In this document: piece by piece, positions 30,627 to 42,439 of the stretch
Numbering within the stretch: the stretch's first letter is position 1
Layout: each line of letters begins with the position of its first letter
Assembly (NCBI GenBank): GCA_004565275.1
Contig: SDOX01000011.1
Span: 705,881-769,880, forward strand
DNA from: Nannochloropsis salina CCMP1776
Taxonomy: Eukaryota > Sar > Eustigmatophyceae > Eustigmatales > Monodopsidaceae
Reading direction: 5' to 3'
DNA: 64,000 nt
The notes under the pieces: generated by a model
Told to the model about the DNA's origin: nothing
The model's database searches: none
What the model saw: only the letters and a program-made list of their open reading frames with translations
Made by a program: the position numbers and the translations under genes

Positions 30627-31024
30627 AAAGGCAATGGGATCACTGCCAATTGGTGGTGTAACCTGCGCACTGCTTGATGGAGAACAGTGCTGATGTCGGC
30701 GTAGGCTCAGCTTGCGCAGATTGTTGTACCCACCATGTCGTTCTTTGCAACCTGATAACACCATGTGAGGGGAGTCAGATTAAGGTGTGGTCGAAGACTT
30801 GCTCCCCACCATGTAGCAGCTCTATTTGCCAGGACACAACACAGCTCGATAGACCCTCCTGCACGTTCTAATGCGCGGGGTCTACTTGATCCTCTCCCCC
30901 CCTTCCTCGCCAACCCGGCGGCGACGGGGGCACATCACAGCCCTAAATACCACCGAGACAGCTGCGATAGCTCTCCATAAGTCACTTACTGTTGACGCGC
31001 CGGACAGGTGCATGTTTTCCCCAC
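30627..31024. promoter_or_regulatory. Divergent intergenic region between MATE and PNUTS genes
   Basis: About 400 bases between outward-facing starts; both promoters should lie here. No named motif seen. Confidence 0.45.
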
Positions 31025-33438
31025 ATGATACAGGGCTGGCGTGACTGGAAGACGATCGGTATCTGGGGATTAAACGACAACAACCTGCCACCCTGGTACC
31101 GCGTAGATAACCCAGGCGGCGCCATAGAGGAACGAAGCCATCTGAAGGCACATATACTGGATTGTACCACCGGAAAATAATGATAGAGCATCTTAAACTT
31201 GTACAGAGTCACTTCAAGATGTTTCAGGCACAAACGGTGGCTTATCATCGACTCTTGGACATGCAAAGCTTCTTGCAGAACAAGCACCAGCAGGGAACAT
31301 GCGATCGTCCGCCTTTGAGTACTGAATATAAGCTACGCCTTCTAGAGTTTGAGCTAGCTGAGCGAGAAGATACATTGCGAAAAGACACTTTCAAAACAAC
31401 ATTGCTTTCATGTGTTGACAAGGATGGATGTCTGATGGACTTGGCAACAGTAGTTCAGCCGTATCTACAACTTCTGATCAAGTCAGTGTCCCGTCGGTGT
31501 TGGAGAGAGCAGGCCTTGCTGGTCTTGATCTTACGGCGTACAGGTCTTGCTTTGAAGAAGAGGCGGAAACACTCCTTGGTTCTGGAAAAGTTGGTTCGCT
31601 GGGGAGGCCTCGAAGTTCTCAAAGCCGTCGTGAACGGATGCCTCCAGCACCAGCAGCACTCTCAGGAGCGAGCGAACAGGAAGGCGCCGTTGGGAGATCC
31701 AGGAAAGCTATCTAAAGAAGCAGTTGAAAGAGCGGTGTCAGAGCTATTAGTTGCCACCTTAAAAGCACTAGTCCTCCTTCCCGTCGACATCGAGGCTGTG
31801 AAAGACTCCAACATGGCGCGTTTCCTGTCGACAGTCTCGCAAGCCTTTGCGGCTGCGCCGGACTCATCGGAAACTTGCAAGGAGATTCACCATCATAATG
31901 TTGTTGTACCTCGCTTGGTCCAGATAGTGACCGAGAAATGGGCGGAGTTCTCTCGAAATACCACCCAGAGGCGACGCGAAGTCAAGACCCTCACCACCGC
32001 AGCAGCACGCCCCCCCCCAACATTAGCATCACCTGTAGCAGCGGCTGCGGGAGAGCAAACAAGGATCGGAGAAGGGCCATCTCCAGCCTTGGTTGAGTTG
32101 AGTAGCAAAGTGTTGGGCGGGCGGATTCAAGAAGGCGCCGAGGAGACGCTCGGGAAGCGGCCACGCCAAGCATCGGCGGAGGAAGCGGAGGCGGCCCGGG
32201 CACGGCGCGTGGATCTGCGCAAAAGGGGTCGAGGTGGTGGAATACAAGTTGTCCCTTCAAGCGCGATGGCAAGTGTGCCGGCGCCAGTAGAGGTGGAGCG
32301 TGAGAGTGGGCCTTCTGCGTCGGCACCCTACCCCGACACCCCGCCCAGTAAAGCCACGCCTATCACAGAAGCTGCACCTCCGGGGGGGTCCACGAGCGAC
32401 GCTCCGTCCAGTAAGCGCAGGAGAAGCGTACGGTGGAGGGACGAGCACGGTGATGGGCAGCTTCGAGAAGTGTTCGTGTTCGAGAAAGAGGCTGGTGAGG
32501 AGGACGCCCCGGCCTCCGCCTCCGGAGGAAGGTCGTGGACCGAGCTAGCCAAGCGAGAGCACCTGAACGAGCGAGCTGCCTTGCAAAAGACGGGCGGCAT
32601 GTCGGGAAAGGCGGACGATGGGAGTCTCAAAAAGGAGGGACTGGATGCCCCTCGGAAAAGCAGCGATTCTCCATCAAGAACAATTCCCTGGCACCTCCCC
32701 CCCCGACTTGCCGTTTCGGATCCCCCCCCCGAGCTTGAATCCACGGAAGTCTTCGACGAAACGGCGAGAACTCGGGTCTTAATCGAGCGGCAGTATCTAC
32801 ACGAAGACGAAATTCCCTTCACACCGCACGAGGACAAGTCCGCTGTTGTCAGGGCCTCGCCAGGCGCGCCACCCGCGCCCATCCTCGAGGTGATTCCGTG
32901 GGCCGGCGGGGCAGTGGAGGAAAAGAGGCAAAAGCTGGCTGCACCAGCTCCTCCGGCACAAATTCCGCTGCCGGCATTCTCACTTCCGCCTCCTGTGGTG
33001 CACCAAGGACCGCATCAGGCGCCTCCCTCGCACGGCCTTCTGTCGGCGGCCTCGAAGTCGAGTGCGAGCCTGGTGGACAACCTCCTTCAGGGCGTTCGCC
33101 AGGGGGCCACCCCCGACGTCCTAGGTGCCTTCCTGTCCCAACCGCCATCGTCAGCCACACCGGGGCTCCTACCACACTGGACACAGCAGCAACCACAATC
33201 CACACGCCTGCCGCCTCCGCTCGCACCCGCGGGATACCAACAACCAAGTCACCAGGGTCAGCCCTCGGCCCAGCTCTTGGCGAGCCTCCTATTGGGCAGT
33301 GCACAGGGCGGGGGTTGGGCACCGCCATCGCGTTCAGCCAATGCAACATCGCTCTTGGGCCCATCTTCATACGTGCCCACCATGCCGCAGGGCCATAATT
33401 ACGAACAGGGGCAAGACCAGAACCATAGGCCACGATAG
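31025..33438 (+). CDS. PNUTS-like protein phosphatase 1 nuclear targeting subunit (PPP1R10 family)
   Basis: Model: exons 31025-31102 and 31207-33438, phase 0, 769 residues; the first exon is inferred from a GT-AG pair and gives PPWYR-SHFKMFQAQ. PNUTS anchors PP1 on chromatin to dephosphorylate the RNA polymerase II tail and Spt5 at termination. Signs: a TFIIS N-terminal-like helical domain to about residue 240 (LVATLKALVLLPVDIEAVKD, then LVQIVTEKWAEF), and a PP1-docking element near 430-450, RRRSVRW then DGQLREVFVFE, which lines up with the TVTW...GKLREYFYFE element of human PNUTS in both sequence and spacing. The C-terminus is proline/glutamine rich and ends DQNHRPR; the CCCH zinc finger of animal PNUTS is missing. 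CDC73, another polymerase II factor, lies about 7 kb downstream. Name given by family, with first exon less sure. Confidence 0.78.
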
Positions 33439-33870
33439 AGCGATCAGGTACGTTTGAAAGGAGCTCAAAGGAAATAAAAATGAGTGCCATACTGCTTGCT
33501 TTCGTTGTTTTGGATGCATTTTTTATGTAAACATTTTTCATCAGATTTTTCAAGGATTGGCAAGCCTAGTTCAATCCCTTTACATGAGTGAGCGTGTGGA
33601 TGTGGTACTTCTCTGCTGTCTCCTCGCGGCACTCGGGCTCGGTTTGCATTCCGGCTTCTTCCCTTTCTCTCCTCTTTATCGCTAGCATAAGTTCTGCTTT
33701 CAAATCATTACAAGCTATCATTCTAGACAATCAATCCGAATGCCTTACAAGCCATTGGAAATTTACATAAAACGCCGATTCTGCGATTAAGATTAAAATT
33801 AGAAAGAGCGTCATTTCACCTTTAAAATACTTCGTACAAGCACGATCTACACATTGCGCCCGTCTATTTC
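33439..33870. other. Convergent 3' intergenic region
   Basis: About 430 AT-rich bases between the PNUTS stop and the Mpv17-like stop. AATAAA at 33473-33478 lies 35 bases after the PNUTS stop. No coding features. Confidence 0.5.
33473..33478 (+). promoter_or_regulatory. Candidate polyadenylation signal AATAAA
   Basis: AATAAA 35 bases after the PNUTS stop codon; position fits a cleavage signal, lineage usage unknown. Confidence 0.3.
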
Positions 33871-35691
33871 TCACAACTGCGCCCAATCTTCTTCGTTTAT
33901 GCTTTCATTACTCTTGTTGCGCGCAGGATCAATCGCCATGTCACTTCCCCCTGACTCGCCGTCGGAGTGCGGTCTAAGTGCATCGCGTGTTTCTACCATC
34001 TGATCCGGTAACACGTGCAGTGTGTGCTCGTTTACATCGGGAGCCACGGCAGTCGCTGCCGCTAGTAAGTCCCTACCCACTGCCTCTTCCTCCTCGGCGC
34101 GCCTCACCTCCGTGGTCGAGACCAGAAACTCAGAGGGTGAGGCCCCGGGCGGCGCGGGCTCGAGTTTCATGGGGCCCCTCCAATCTGAGCTGTTCATAAG
34201 AGCAGCGCCAGTCTCGGGAACAGGCGAAGAAGCAGTCGAGGCGTCCTCTTCGCCCTCCTTGGAGGCCAACGAGGCAAGGATGGAGGACCAGAGCAGGTCC
34301 AGCATGTTGACCCACAAAACCCGGTGCCGAGGAGGGATGACGCCGTACGTAACCACGTGCGCGAGCGGCCAAAAACGCCACCCGCGGAACACGACAGGCT
34401 GGATACGTTCCTTGACGTCTTGTGCCACCACGGCAGGAGTATCACCCCTGAGGAGACCCACCAGGGCAATGTAAGCGCTGCACTTGGCCACAAAGTAGAC
34501 TGACTGGTCCATCAAGAGCTTCAGCACCCGGTTGACAGGCACCTCCATGGGGAGGATGTAGTCCGACCAGTCGTAGTAGTAGTGAACCAGCGGGCCGAAT
34601 ATGGCACCGATCAAACCGTTTCGGGCCGTCCGGGCCAAGTCGAAATCTAAGAGGTTCTTGGTACGACCCCAGCCCACCTGAGACATCCAGTCCCCGATCA
34701 CGTAGATGACCACGTTGATCACAGTCTTGACGAAAATTGGGTGCGTGCTCAAGCCTCCCTCATACTCCTGCCAGTTGTCATCTAGAAGAGGGGTGGAAGG
34801 CGTCGCTCGTGAGTGAACGGCCTGAGTCGAGCACTAGACCGGGTAACGAGGCAAATGCGGGCGTTTCTGACAACGGCACGCTATGCACGCAGAAGCGCCC
34901 TCACGAGACTACAGGAAGTAAGAATCTGGGTCATGTGCTACCATGTCAGAGGACATGGTCGGCATACAAAAATACGATGCGGCTGAATTGAGGCACACTG
35001 AAACTGAAAGACTATGGCAAGTCATTTTAGGCGCTCAACTTACAAGGAATGCGGAGCATGATCTCTTGAATCGTCCATCCCCGCCAGCTCTCCATGTCCA
35101 CAGTGATGAGAATGGAGGTGGCATACACCGCCGCTGTAATCAGGAGGACCAGGTTTCTCCACTTCGCCATGATAGCTTTGTCCACCGACTCCCCTTCAGT
35201 GAACGCGAGGGCCGCCGATATGAGGCTTGAATTCTGCCAAACAAATGTGTAAAAAACGTGGTTTACAGATGCTATGTCAGCACACAAGGCTGACGCGGCG
35301 AGGTGACATCCCGAGTGACTTAGGTGGCAAGATTGTCCCGACTGGCACTCACCGAGTTGGGTGTAGGGAAATGGTTGGTTATCAAGGCGGTTGGGATGTC
35401 CATGATAGGATTAGTCTCCTCCTTTACGGTGGAGGAGGATGGCTCACTGCCCTGATGAACGTGTAGGGTAGGACTATCGTGTCTTGGCCGTGTGAGAGTC
35501 ACGGCACGACAGGCGAAATCTGGCACAAGAGCTGGTAGATGTCTCCTCCGGACGCGGCTGATCCCTGTTTCTACGCCTCTCCTTCCCGACAAAAGATGAT
35601 TTCCGCGCGCTATAAAAGCGAATGCAGGAACCACTGCCTCTATGGAAAGCAGTCCCAGAAGGGCCAGTACGCTCAGCGCTCTTCTTGCCAT
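33871..35691 (-). CDS. Plastid-targeted Mpv17/PMP22 family membrane protein
   Basis: Model on the minus strand: exons 35691-35353, 35233-35044 and 34781-33871, 479 residues; junction phases 0 and 1 agree. The start MARRALSVLALLGLLSIEAV then PAFAF is a bipartite plastid presequence. Exon 2 adds one hydrophobic segment (WRNLVLLITAAVYATSILI). Exon 3 starts the Mpv17 domain: DNWQEYEGGLSTHPIFVKT, IGDWMSQ, the GPLVHYYYDW motif, then RGWRFWPLAHVVTYGVIP and LWVNMLDLLWSSIL, covering about residues 177-325. The tail of about 150 residues is acidic and unique. Family members are four-helix proteins of mitochondrial, peroxisomal or plastid inner membranes, proposed to form channels or affect metabolite flux. 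The W-x-FWP-x-x-x-x-x-Y signature is intact in spirit (FWPLAHVVTYGVIP). Exact role unknown. Confidence 0.82.
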
Positions 35692-36140
35692 GTTGCCGTA
35701 CTTCCTGCCTCTCGTGACAGCTGCTCTTGTGCACGCAAGGTACAAACCGGCCTTTTTGAGAAATATGTTGGAACGACTATCCTCAAGTCTCTCGCATCGC
35801 TGGCGTTAATATGCAGTGGAGTCAACTGTGAAATGAAGAACACGTGAGGATGCCCCGGGCATGAGTGAAAATGTTGCCAAGCTTCAGGAGTTAGGACGTC
35901 AATATCTGTCGAAAAATGATCGCGGAATGGGAGGAGTGCAAAATGCGCACTGTTCTGGAGATCTAGCCTACTTTTTTCGCTTGTCGCAACAACTCCTCGC
36001 TACATTTACCTTCTTTTTTTTTAAATGCTGGTCGCACAGTTGTCTACTGTTCTGTCCGGCCTAAGCTCCGCCAGGCAGCACACAAATAGCACCATCAAAC
36101 CCTTCTCCTCCAGTAGCGAACAGCCTTGCCTACATGTCTC
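35692..36140. promoter_or_regulatory. Divergent intergenic region with a short signal-peptide-like open frame
   Basis: About 450 bases upstream of the Mpv17-like gene and the next plus-strand gene. An ATG at 35690, overlapping the opposite-strand start codon, opens 39 codons to 35809, beginning MLPYFLPLVTAALVHARYK, which resembles a signal peptide; another ATG at 35861 opens 67 codons. Neither can be linked to a downstream exon with confidence. Confidence 0.35.
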
Positions 36141-36491
36141 ATGAGCATTCAGGAGGACGTTGATGATTACCAGGGCCGCAAGGAGGATGAAAATGAATTG
36201 GACTTTGACGACGACGAGGATTTGCCTCCCATCCCGCCGCCTCCCCCGGTCGAGCAAGCGCATTCTCCCCCTTCGGATGGTCGAACTCACGAGGTCAAGA
36301 GGAAGGGCCTGGAGGAGAAGGGGACCGGCAGCCTGAAGGCGCTCGAGAAGCACAGCCGTGTCAATAAACAGGCTGCACGCAGTGCATCACGGACGCTTGA
36401 TCCTCTTTATTGCTCGTATCAGGACTATTTGCAGGCTCTGCGACAGGGAGGTGAAATGCAACGACGAGGAGATGAGCGCAGGCGCCCCTGA
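36141..36491 (+). CDS. Small acidic/proline-rich hypothetical protein
   Basis: From the ATG at 36141, 116 codons starting MSIQEDVDDYQGRKEDENEL, then an aspartate run, a PPIPPPPP stretch, and a basic C-terminal half ending GDERRRP. Composition changes sharply from acidic to basic. I do not recognise the family. The frame is open to just after a pyrimidine-rich acceptor ending at about 36115, so it may be the last exon of a gene whose first exon lies in the preceding 450 bases. The next gene (Rpn1) converges on it with 267 bases between stop codons. Confidence 0.45.
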   Translation: MSIQEDVDDYQGRKEDENELDFDDDEDLPPIPPPPPVEQAHSPPSDGRTHEVKRKGLEEKGTGSLKALEKHSRVNKQAARSASRTLDPLYCSYQDYLQALRQGGEMQRRGDERRRP

Positions 36492-36758
36492 AGTCTGAAA
36501 AATAAGAATGATAACATCACCGCTTTTTGGCCTGCTTTTCAACAGTGGACTGGCCGGCCACTTGCATACCTCCTTTCTTCTTTATTTTCCTTAGGACCTT
36601 CATAGAATCGCACAATAGATATTTTCTTTCTCTAGGGCTGCACTCCTCTAAAAGTAGGAAATTGGAGAAAAGCCGGGTCACAAATCATGCATATCAAACC
36701 AACCCCCCACTGGGCAGCTTGGTCTGTCCTCCTTTTCTCCTGAGGCATTTGTCGGCGC

Positions 36759-39723
36759 CTACTGCTTCTCCCCTCCATCTCCCTCCGGGGCGCCCTCCGC
36801 CTCAGGATTTTTCCGAAGGATCACCACCCCCTCAAGCACACTCGTGTAGGCCAGATACTCCGACGAAGCAAGCTCGGCGCGATCCTTTACACCGAGGAGG
36901 ACAGGCGTGGTGTGCGTCTGGAAGCCCGTGATGGTCTTGGGCCGTCCGGCTTGGCCCACAGTCTCCACCGCCTGGCCGACGCGCACCGTGACCGGCAGCG
37001 GGTTCAAGTCCTCATCGAGGGTGATGAGCATCCGGGGGTTCATGGCAACAAGAGCGCTGAAGAGGAGGTAGTGATGCTTGTCCAGGACGGTGTTCTTCAT
37101 GTCCAGGGCGGCGTGCAGGAGGGTGAGGATGCCGGCCAGACCCACCCCTGAGGCGAGGAGGCGGTCGGAGTGGAAGGGGGTCATGCTGACCAGGCCCTTG
37201 CCCGCGTGGAGGAAGCCCTGCGCGACGCGGACGACGAACAGGTGGGAGGCTTCTCGGCTGTAGAACTCGGCCAACTGGCGCAGGAGGCCTGCGATGCGAG
37301 AGTTGTTGGTGCCGCAGCCGATCACGCCCAGAGCCAGGACCGCGTTCTGGGCCACCTGGCCATCCTGATCGTGCGTGAGGCGGGAGAGCTGGTCGATGAT
37401 CCCATAATCCGGGTTGGACACGTTGAGTAGCGCGAATGCCAGGGGAACGGCCCGGCGGATGGGCAGCTCGCCGTAGTGTAGGAGGTGATCGAAGGAGCGC
37501 AGAGCCATCTCCGCGCCCACCTCCTCGCCCAGTGTGATGAGAGCAATGCCCAGCACGGCAACACTCTGGTGGTCAGCGTCCTCTTGCAGGTGCTCTGCGC
37601 ACAAATGCAGCATCTTCTGGACTTTTAGCACGTTCCCGCTCCCCGCGTAGGCGGCCGTCTCCAGCACGACCGCCGCTGACCGGCCCATCTTGTGCTCCAC
37701 CGTCTTGACCGCCTCCAGCATCGCGTCCGCCTTTTCCATCTGCCCCAGGAAGGGGAGCGCAAGGCCCAGCACCAGAAAGCGGGCCATCGGGTTGTCCAGA
37801 TCCGCATCCGCGCTTTCCATCAGGCGCTGCACTAAGAGGGACGCCACCTCCGAGTTCGTCGTCCCCACGAAAATCATGCCCAGCGAGAGCGCTGCCAGAG
37901 CCACCTCGGTGATGCCGGCGTCAGCATCTGCCACCAGTGGTGCCAGCAGCTCTATTAAGTCCTCCCGGTTACTTCCCGCGTAGGCAAGGCCCAGCCCGAA
38001 AGCCGCCGCGTATCGGACTGGCTTGGAGGCGCTCTCCAAGTGCTCGGAAAGGAGGGCCAGCGCTGCATCGTGCTCGATGCGCACGCCCGAAGAGACGATG
38101 CCAATGGCCAGCAGAGCTCCTGCCCTGATATGATCTTCCTGGCTGTGCATAAACTTGTCAATTTGATTGAGGCCCTCCTCTACATTCCACAGCAATATCG
38201 CACCGATGGATGCTGCTGCGCTCATCATCCCGTGGTCTTTGTTTTTGTAGAGCCACGCGTTTCCCTCGGGTGTCACCAGTGCATCTTTCTGATATCCGAG
38301 ATTCACAAAGGCGTTCACGAAGGTAGAGGCCAGGTTGGCCCGCGCCGAGTCGACATGGTGGGCACCCGCGCCCTCCCGTCTTCTGCTGAAACCGCCCGTC
38401 TCCGCCAGGTGGCTCTTAAAGATGTCCTCCGGCGTCTTCGGGTCGAGCACGTCCAAGTCCTTGGCCAACAACAAGTAGTGCTCGCTCAGCTTCGAGTTCC
38501 CCACCAGCTCGTTCACTTCCTCTGCATCCGCCTCCTCTCCCTCGTACTGCAAATTCACGTGGCTGCGGCCTACCATGAAGGCCAGCTGCTTCTTCTGAGT
38601 CTCGTCGCTCACCTGTTCAAAGAGCTGGTTAATGCGGGCCATATCATTGTTGAGCTTAATGGCAACCCGAAGCGCGTCGGCATAGGACCCCTGCTTCCTG
38701 TAGAGCTCGTAGGCCGTGACGAGCATCTCCTGCAGGTCGTCCGGGTCCGCCATGAAATCTGCGCACCGCAACAGGTACAGGCAGATGCGCTGGTAGTTGG
38801 CCTCGTCCACAGAGGTGAGTTCCAGAAGCTGGGGCAGTCGCTGCACCTCGAGGAGGAGGTCGACGGCCTCGGCGAAAGCGTTGTGTTGGATGTGGAAGGG
38901 GACTATGTCCTTGACCAGGGCCAGCAGGTCCTCCACGGGCTGCGGGGCGTCCGCCGTCGTGCGCGATACGTACTCCTCCCCGATCTCTCCCGCCAGAGAG
39001 CGCACAAACTCGTGGCCCCAGGAACCCAGGTCCTGGGCGTTGCTCTCGAGCTTGAAACGCAAGCTCTCTCGAGACCCCGGTGTCGCCATCGTCATGGCTA
39101 GTACCGCTAGCACGTCCCCCAAAAGTTTGCGGTTTTCCGACCCCACGGGATAAATAGCTGCGTTGGCATACACATCGGTAAGCGTAGTGTAATGTGGGCG
39201 CAAAAACTTGAGCGGCTTGGGGACGGAGGTCATGGAGGAGGTCGCGGCGCGGATCTCCTTACGCAAATGCTCCAAAGCCATTTTCTGGACACCAGCGTCC
39301 TTGTCCTGCACCCGCTCTACCGCCAGCTGTAAGCCCTCCAGTAGCGCCTGATCTTCTGCCGATATTTCGTCTGCTTCCTTGCTTTTGTCCTTTTTGTCCT
39401 TGTCGTCAGGTTCAGCTGTAGACAGGCATTGGGGCGCGTGAATGTTTTGAGACTGGGATGGCAGTTTATGCAGTCCACCCATGGGGAAAGGAAAAGAAAT
39501 GCAGCGAGAAAACGAGAATATTGGCAGTTCAAGCCTCCCAAAAATATCCTTGATCGGGAAAGAAAGAAAGAAAGAATCCTTGGCACTTACGTTTCTGAGG
39601 CACTCCCCGCTCTTCCTTCTCCAACGTAGGCGGATCTGCTGCCGGCACCATCAAAGCCACCGCCGACCGCTTGTCATCCTTGGATGAATTCTTTCCATCA
39701 CCATCGCCGTCAGGATTTGGCAT
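36759..39723 (-). CDS. RPN1: 26S proteasome regulatory particle non-ATPase subunit Rpn1 (PSMD2)
   Basis: Model: exons 39723-39591 and 39415-36759, phase 1 junction, 929 residues. Rpn1 is the base subunit that docks ubiquitin shuttle factors and the deubiquitinase Ubp6. The first exon codes MPNPDGDGDGKNSSKDDKRS and a charged, disordered start; exon 2 continues PDDKDKKDKSKEADEISAED then the helical N-terminal region (LEHLRKEIRAATSSMTSVPK, then KFLRPHY). The toroid of proteasome/cyclosome repeats spans about 430-780, seen as LLAIGIVSSGV, GLGLAYAGSNREDL, VLGIALITLGEEVGAEMALR and similar. The C-terminal part has the conserved GLVSMTPFHSDRLL and LDEDLNPLPVTVRVGQAV segments. Length fits the family (about 890-990). 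The assignment is firm; a mirror-strand open frame over this gene is a shadow. Confidence 0.95.
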
Positions 39724-40489
39724 GCTTCAGAGATGGGTCGGGGGGTTGATGTGCCAGAGGGCCAAGGCTGAATAGGATGGCTCTTACAATGCTTCTTTAT
39801 TTCTTTGCTCTCTGTGATGTACTCCAAGCGCTTCCTGCTGACGAAGGCTGAAATTAAAAAAATTGCACACGGACGCTAAGATAATAGGAGTGATACTGAA
39901 GGCCAAAAAGTAGCTGCAGTCATTAAAGGGCGCGAGGACAAGGACAGTGGAGGCTGGGCTGGGAGAAGTCGAAGACGTTCGGTGCGCTCGCCGAGAAGGG
40001 TAAGCGGAGAGGCTCAAATTCTTGGGCGAGGCCAAGAGGGCCGACCAGGCCCTGCGAGCTCAACGCAGCGCAGATTCTGACACTCGTTTGTCTCCTGTGC
40101 TTCAAAGGGGGTCAAATGTGAGATGTCTCCTCCTTCTTCCCATTCTGGACTTGAATGAACGCAACACAACCCAGGTTTTTTGCTACTTTTAGGTGGGCGT
40201 GCTGCTATGGGCCGCCGAGGCGAGGAGGTTAGTACCATTTTCAAAGTTTGAGGTTTAGGGGTCCTTCATGGCGCTGAAGACCTCCTTTCAGAGGAAAATG
40301 GTGGCATGATACGTTCTCGCATTTCCGTTGGGGATATTCACGGACGTCGAGTTAAGCGATGTTGTTGGAGGCTTCTGACAGTAGCTGCTGAATGAATATG
40401 TTATCTGCTGGGCAAGGAAAAGACAAGAGTGTGTTCCACAAAGAAATTCTACACATGAGTGTTTAAAATGCTTGCTTTGTGGTTTCTTC
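39724..40489. other. Intergenic region between Rpn1 start and CDC73 stop
   Basis: About 770 bases between two minus-strand genes: the Rpn1 promoter and CDC73 3' UTR. I looked for the proteasome box GGTGGCAAA and did not see it. Short open frames without support. Confidence 0.4.
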
Positions 40490-42439
40490 TTATTTTTTCC
40501 GGCCTGGTACGGCAGGAGGCTCCAGAACCCAAGGCTTGTTAAGTTTCAGCCACCCTGTCAGCTGATTCCAGAAGGAAGAAATGGCAATGCCGTCCATATG
40601 CCGCTTGTTCTTGTTGATCTTGTAAAACTTTACATTCCAGCCTTTGACCTCTCCACGGACTGGCTCGTCGTCAAAGATAAGGACTGCCCCGAAACCTGCA
40701 GAAAAAAAATCGAAGAGGGCGGTCAAACATCGGGGACGCCAGCATTCAGAAGAGTAAGACAGGAGGGTATCAAGACAACGTACACCCATGAAAGAGATCC
40801 ACCGGGGTGTTGTGCTTCCAATCCGCAAACTGCCAAGCCTTTCCATTGGAAAAGACCGCGACGACGGAGGCCCACTCCTGCTCTTGCAGCCACACAGGGT
40901 TGTCCACCACTCGGAAGCGCACAGGCCGCGGGCCCCCGTCCAAGACCTTGGTGATGCTTAGCTCTTTGACCCGTTTGAGTCCGTCTTTTGATTTGCCGCG
41001 GTCCTGAGGGCCAACCTGTCACATTTTTTGAAAGGAATGAGAGTTTTTGAAAGGAATGAGATGAGTGGAAGGGGTGAGTGGAGCTGGTGGAGGGTGCTAC
41101 CCTGCTCCAGGACCTGCGCTACAATCTTCCCATATGTCCGCTTCCCTCTCGCGAGCCACTCACAAACTTGGCGTTTTCCAGCAAGTCCACCACATTGGTC
41201 ATGTTCACAAGAGCGGAGGGGTCGCTTGGGACTATGATGATGGGCGGATGCAGGCGAGAGCCTCTTGATGAGCTTCTGCCGCCTGAACTTGGACCTTCCT
41301 CCCGACCCACTGCTCGGTTCTCCAGTACGCTGCTCCTCACGCGGCTCGTCCCCGACTTGCCGCTCAAATCCTTGGCCCGCTTCAGCGTTGCCTCCACCGT
41401 GTTCAGAGCAACGCGGTAGTCCGCCGTCGGGGTCAGCAGGGCCGTGTTACGGTCGTTTAGTAACTGCTCGTCCGCCTTCAGGATGCGATGCATCTCTTCG
41501 TCCACCTTAAAGAGCTCCTCCTCCCTCGCACCCTCCTCCAGTCGGCGCCTCTTGGTTTCCAACAGGACCCGCAGCTCCCCTAGAGCCTGAGCGTCCAAGC
41601 CCGTGCTTCGGCTTACCTCCCTGCACAAGGGTGAAATCAGTGAGGCCTAAGTAGTCCAACCTCTTCCCAACAATTTACCCTAAAGCCATCATCGGCACCT
41701 GAGATGCAGATCATCGCCGTCAAAGGTGCTAGCGAGGCGCTGGCCTACCGCGGGTCTTTTGAGTGGCCCGCCAGTTCCAACGGAGGGCGTGACCAAGGCC
41801 GCTCGAGATATTAAACGGCCTTGATCAATCTGTCATGACATAGATGACGGGTAAAATATCAATCGACATACAGATCAAATGCGTTGTGCGCATCGCTCCA
41901 CCCTCTTCACAAACTTCACGGTGGTTTTATCTTACCTGCTTTGATGTGGCGGTCTCCCCGCGCAAATATTTGAGTAGATCATTGTAATCAAGCCTACCTA
42001 CGAAGGTTTGCTGCTTTAGGACCCCACCAATTTTCTTCAAATATTGATTCCACGGCAAGTGTGCATGATCGATCATTATCACCAGCTCCATCAAATTGTA
42101 GTAGCCTGTTACGTTGGGTCACCGAATGAAGCAGACAGTCGAAAAGGGGACTCGATGCTTGAACAAAAATAAAATCAGCCAGCACAATTCAAGGTCTCAA
42201 ACGTGCAAGCACCGGACCTCTGAAAAACTGAGACGAGCAGATATGCACAAGTCAATACCACTTGCTCATTTGAAAACCTCCCCTTCACAAGCGATCCTAC
42301 CTGGTCGACCAATTGGCTTCCATGCCGTTTCTTCATCTTTTTTGAAACGCACATCTCCAAACACAATTTCTTCCCCTTGAACATCCCACTTTCTCCCAGA
42401 AGACACAAACCCGCGGAGCACCGAGAGAGGGTCTCCCAT
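40490..42439 (-). CDS. CDC73: CDC73/parafibromin, PAF1 complex subunit (six exons)
   Basis: Model on the minus strand: 42439-42301, 42105-41936, 41829-41699, 41620-41164, 41015-40784 and 40695-40490; all phases agree and give 444 residues. It is part of the PAF1 elongation complex on RNA polymerase II. The start MGDPLSVLRGFVSSGRKWDV aligns with MADVLSVLRQYNI of human CDC73, followed by EEIVFGDVRF, GYYNLMEL and DYNDLLKYLRGE in exon 2. Exon 4 holds PIIIVPSDPSALVNMTNVVD, the entry to the Ras-like C-terminal domain; exons 5-6 give RFRVVDNPVWLQEQEWASVV, AWQFADW, PVDLFH, LIFDDEPVRGEVKGWNVKF. The end is LEPPAVPGRKK. It is the most intron-rich gene here, and shorter than human (531), mainly in the disordered middle. 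Strong call; exon 3, 131 bases, is supported by KRPAVGQRL alignment and phase. Confidence 0.9.

Noticed and set aside
30992-31180. Short plus-strand frame reading on past the PNUTS first exon
   Set aside because: It stops at once after 31180; a GTAGAT donor at 31103 and an acceptor at 31206 splice it in phase into the PNUTS frame, so only its first 26 codons are used.
38040-39101. Plus-strand open frame of 353 codons
   Set aside because: Antisense shadow of Rpn1.
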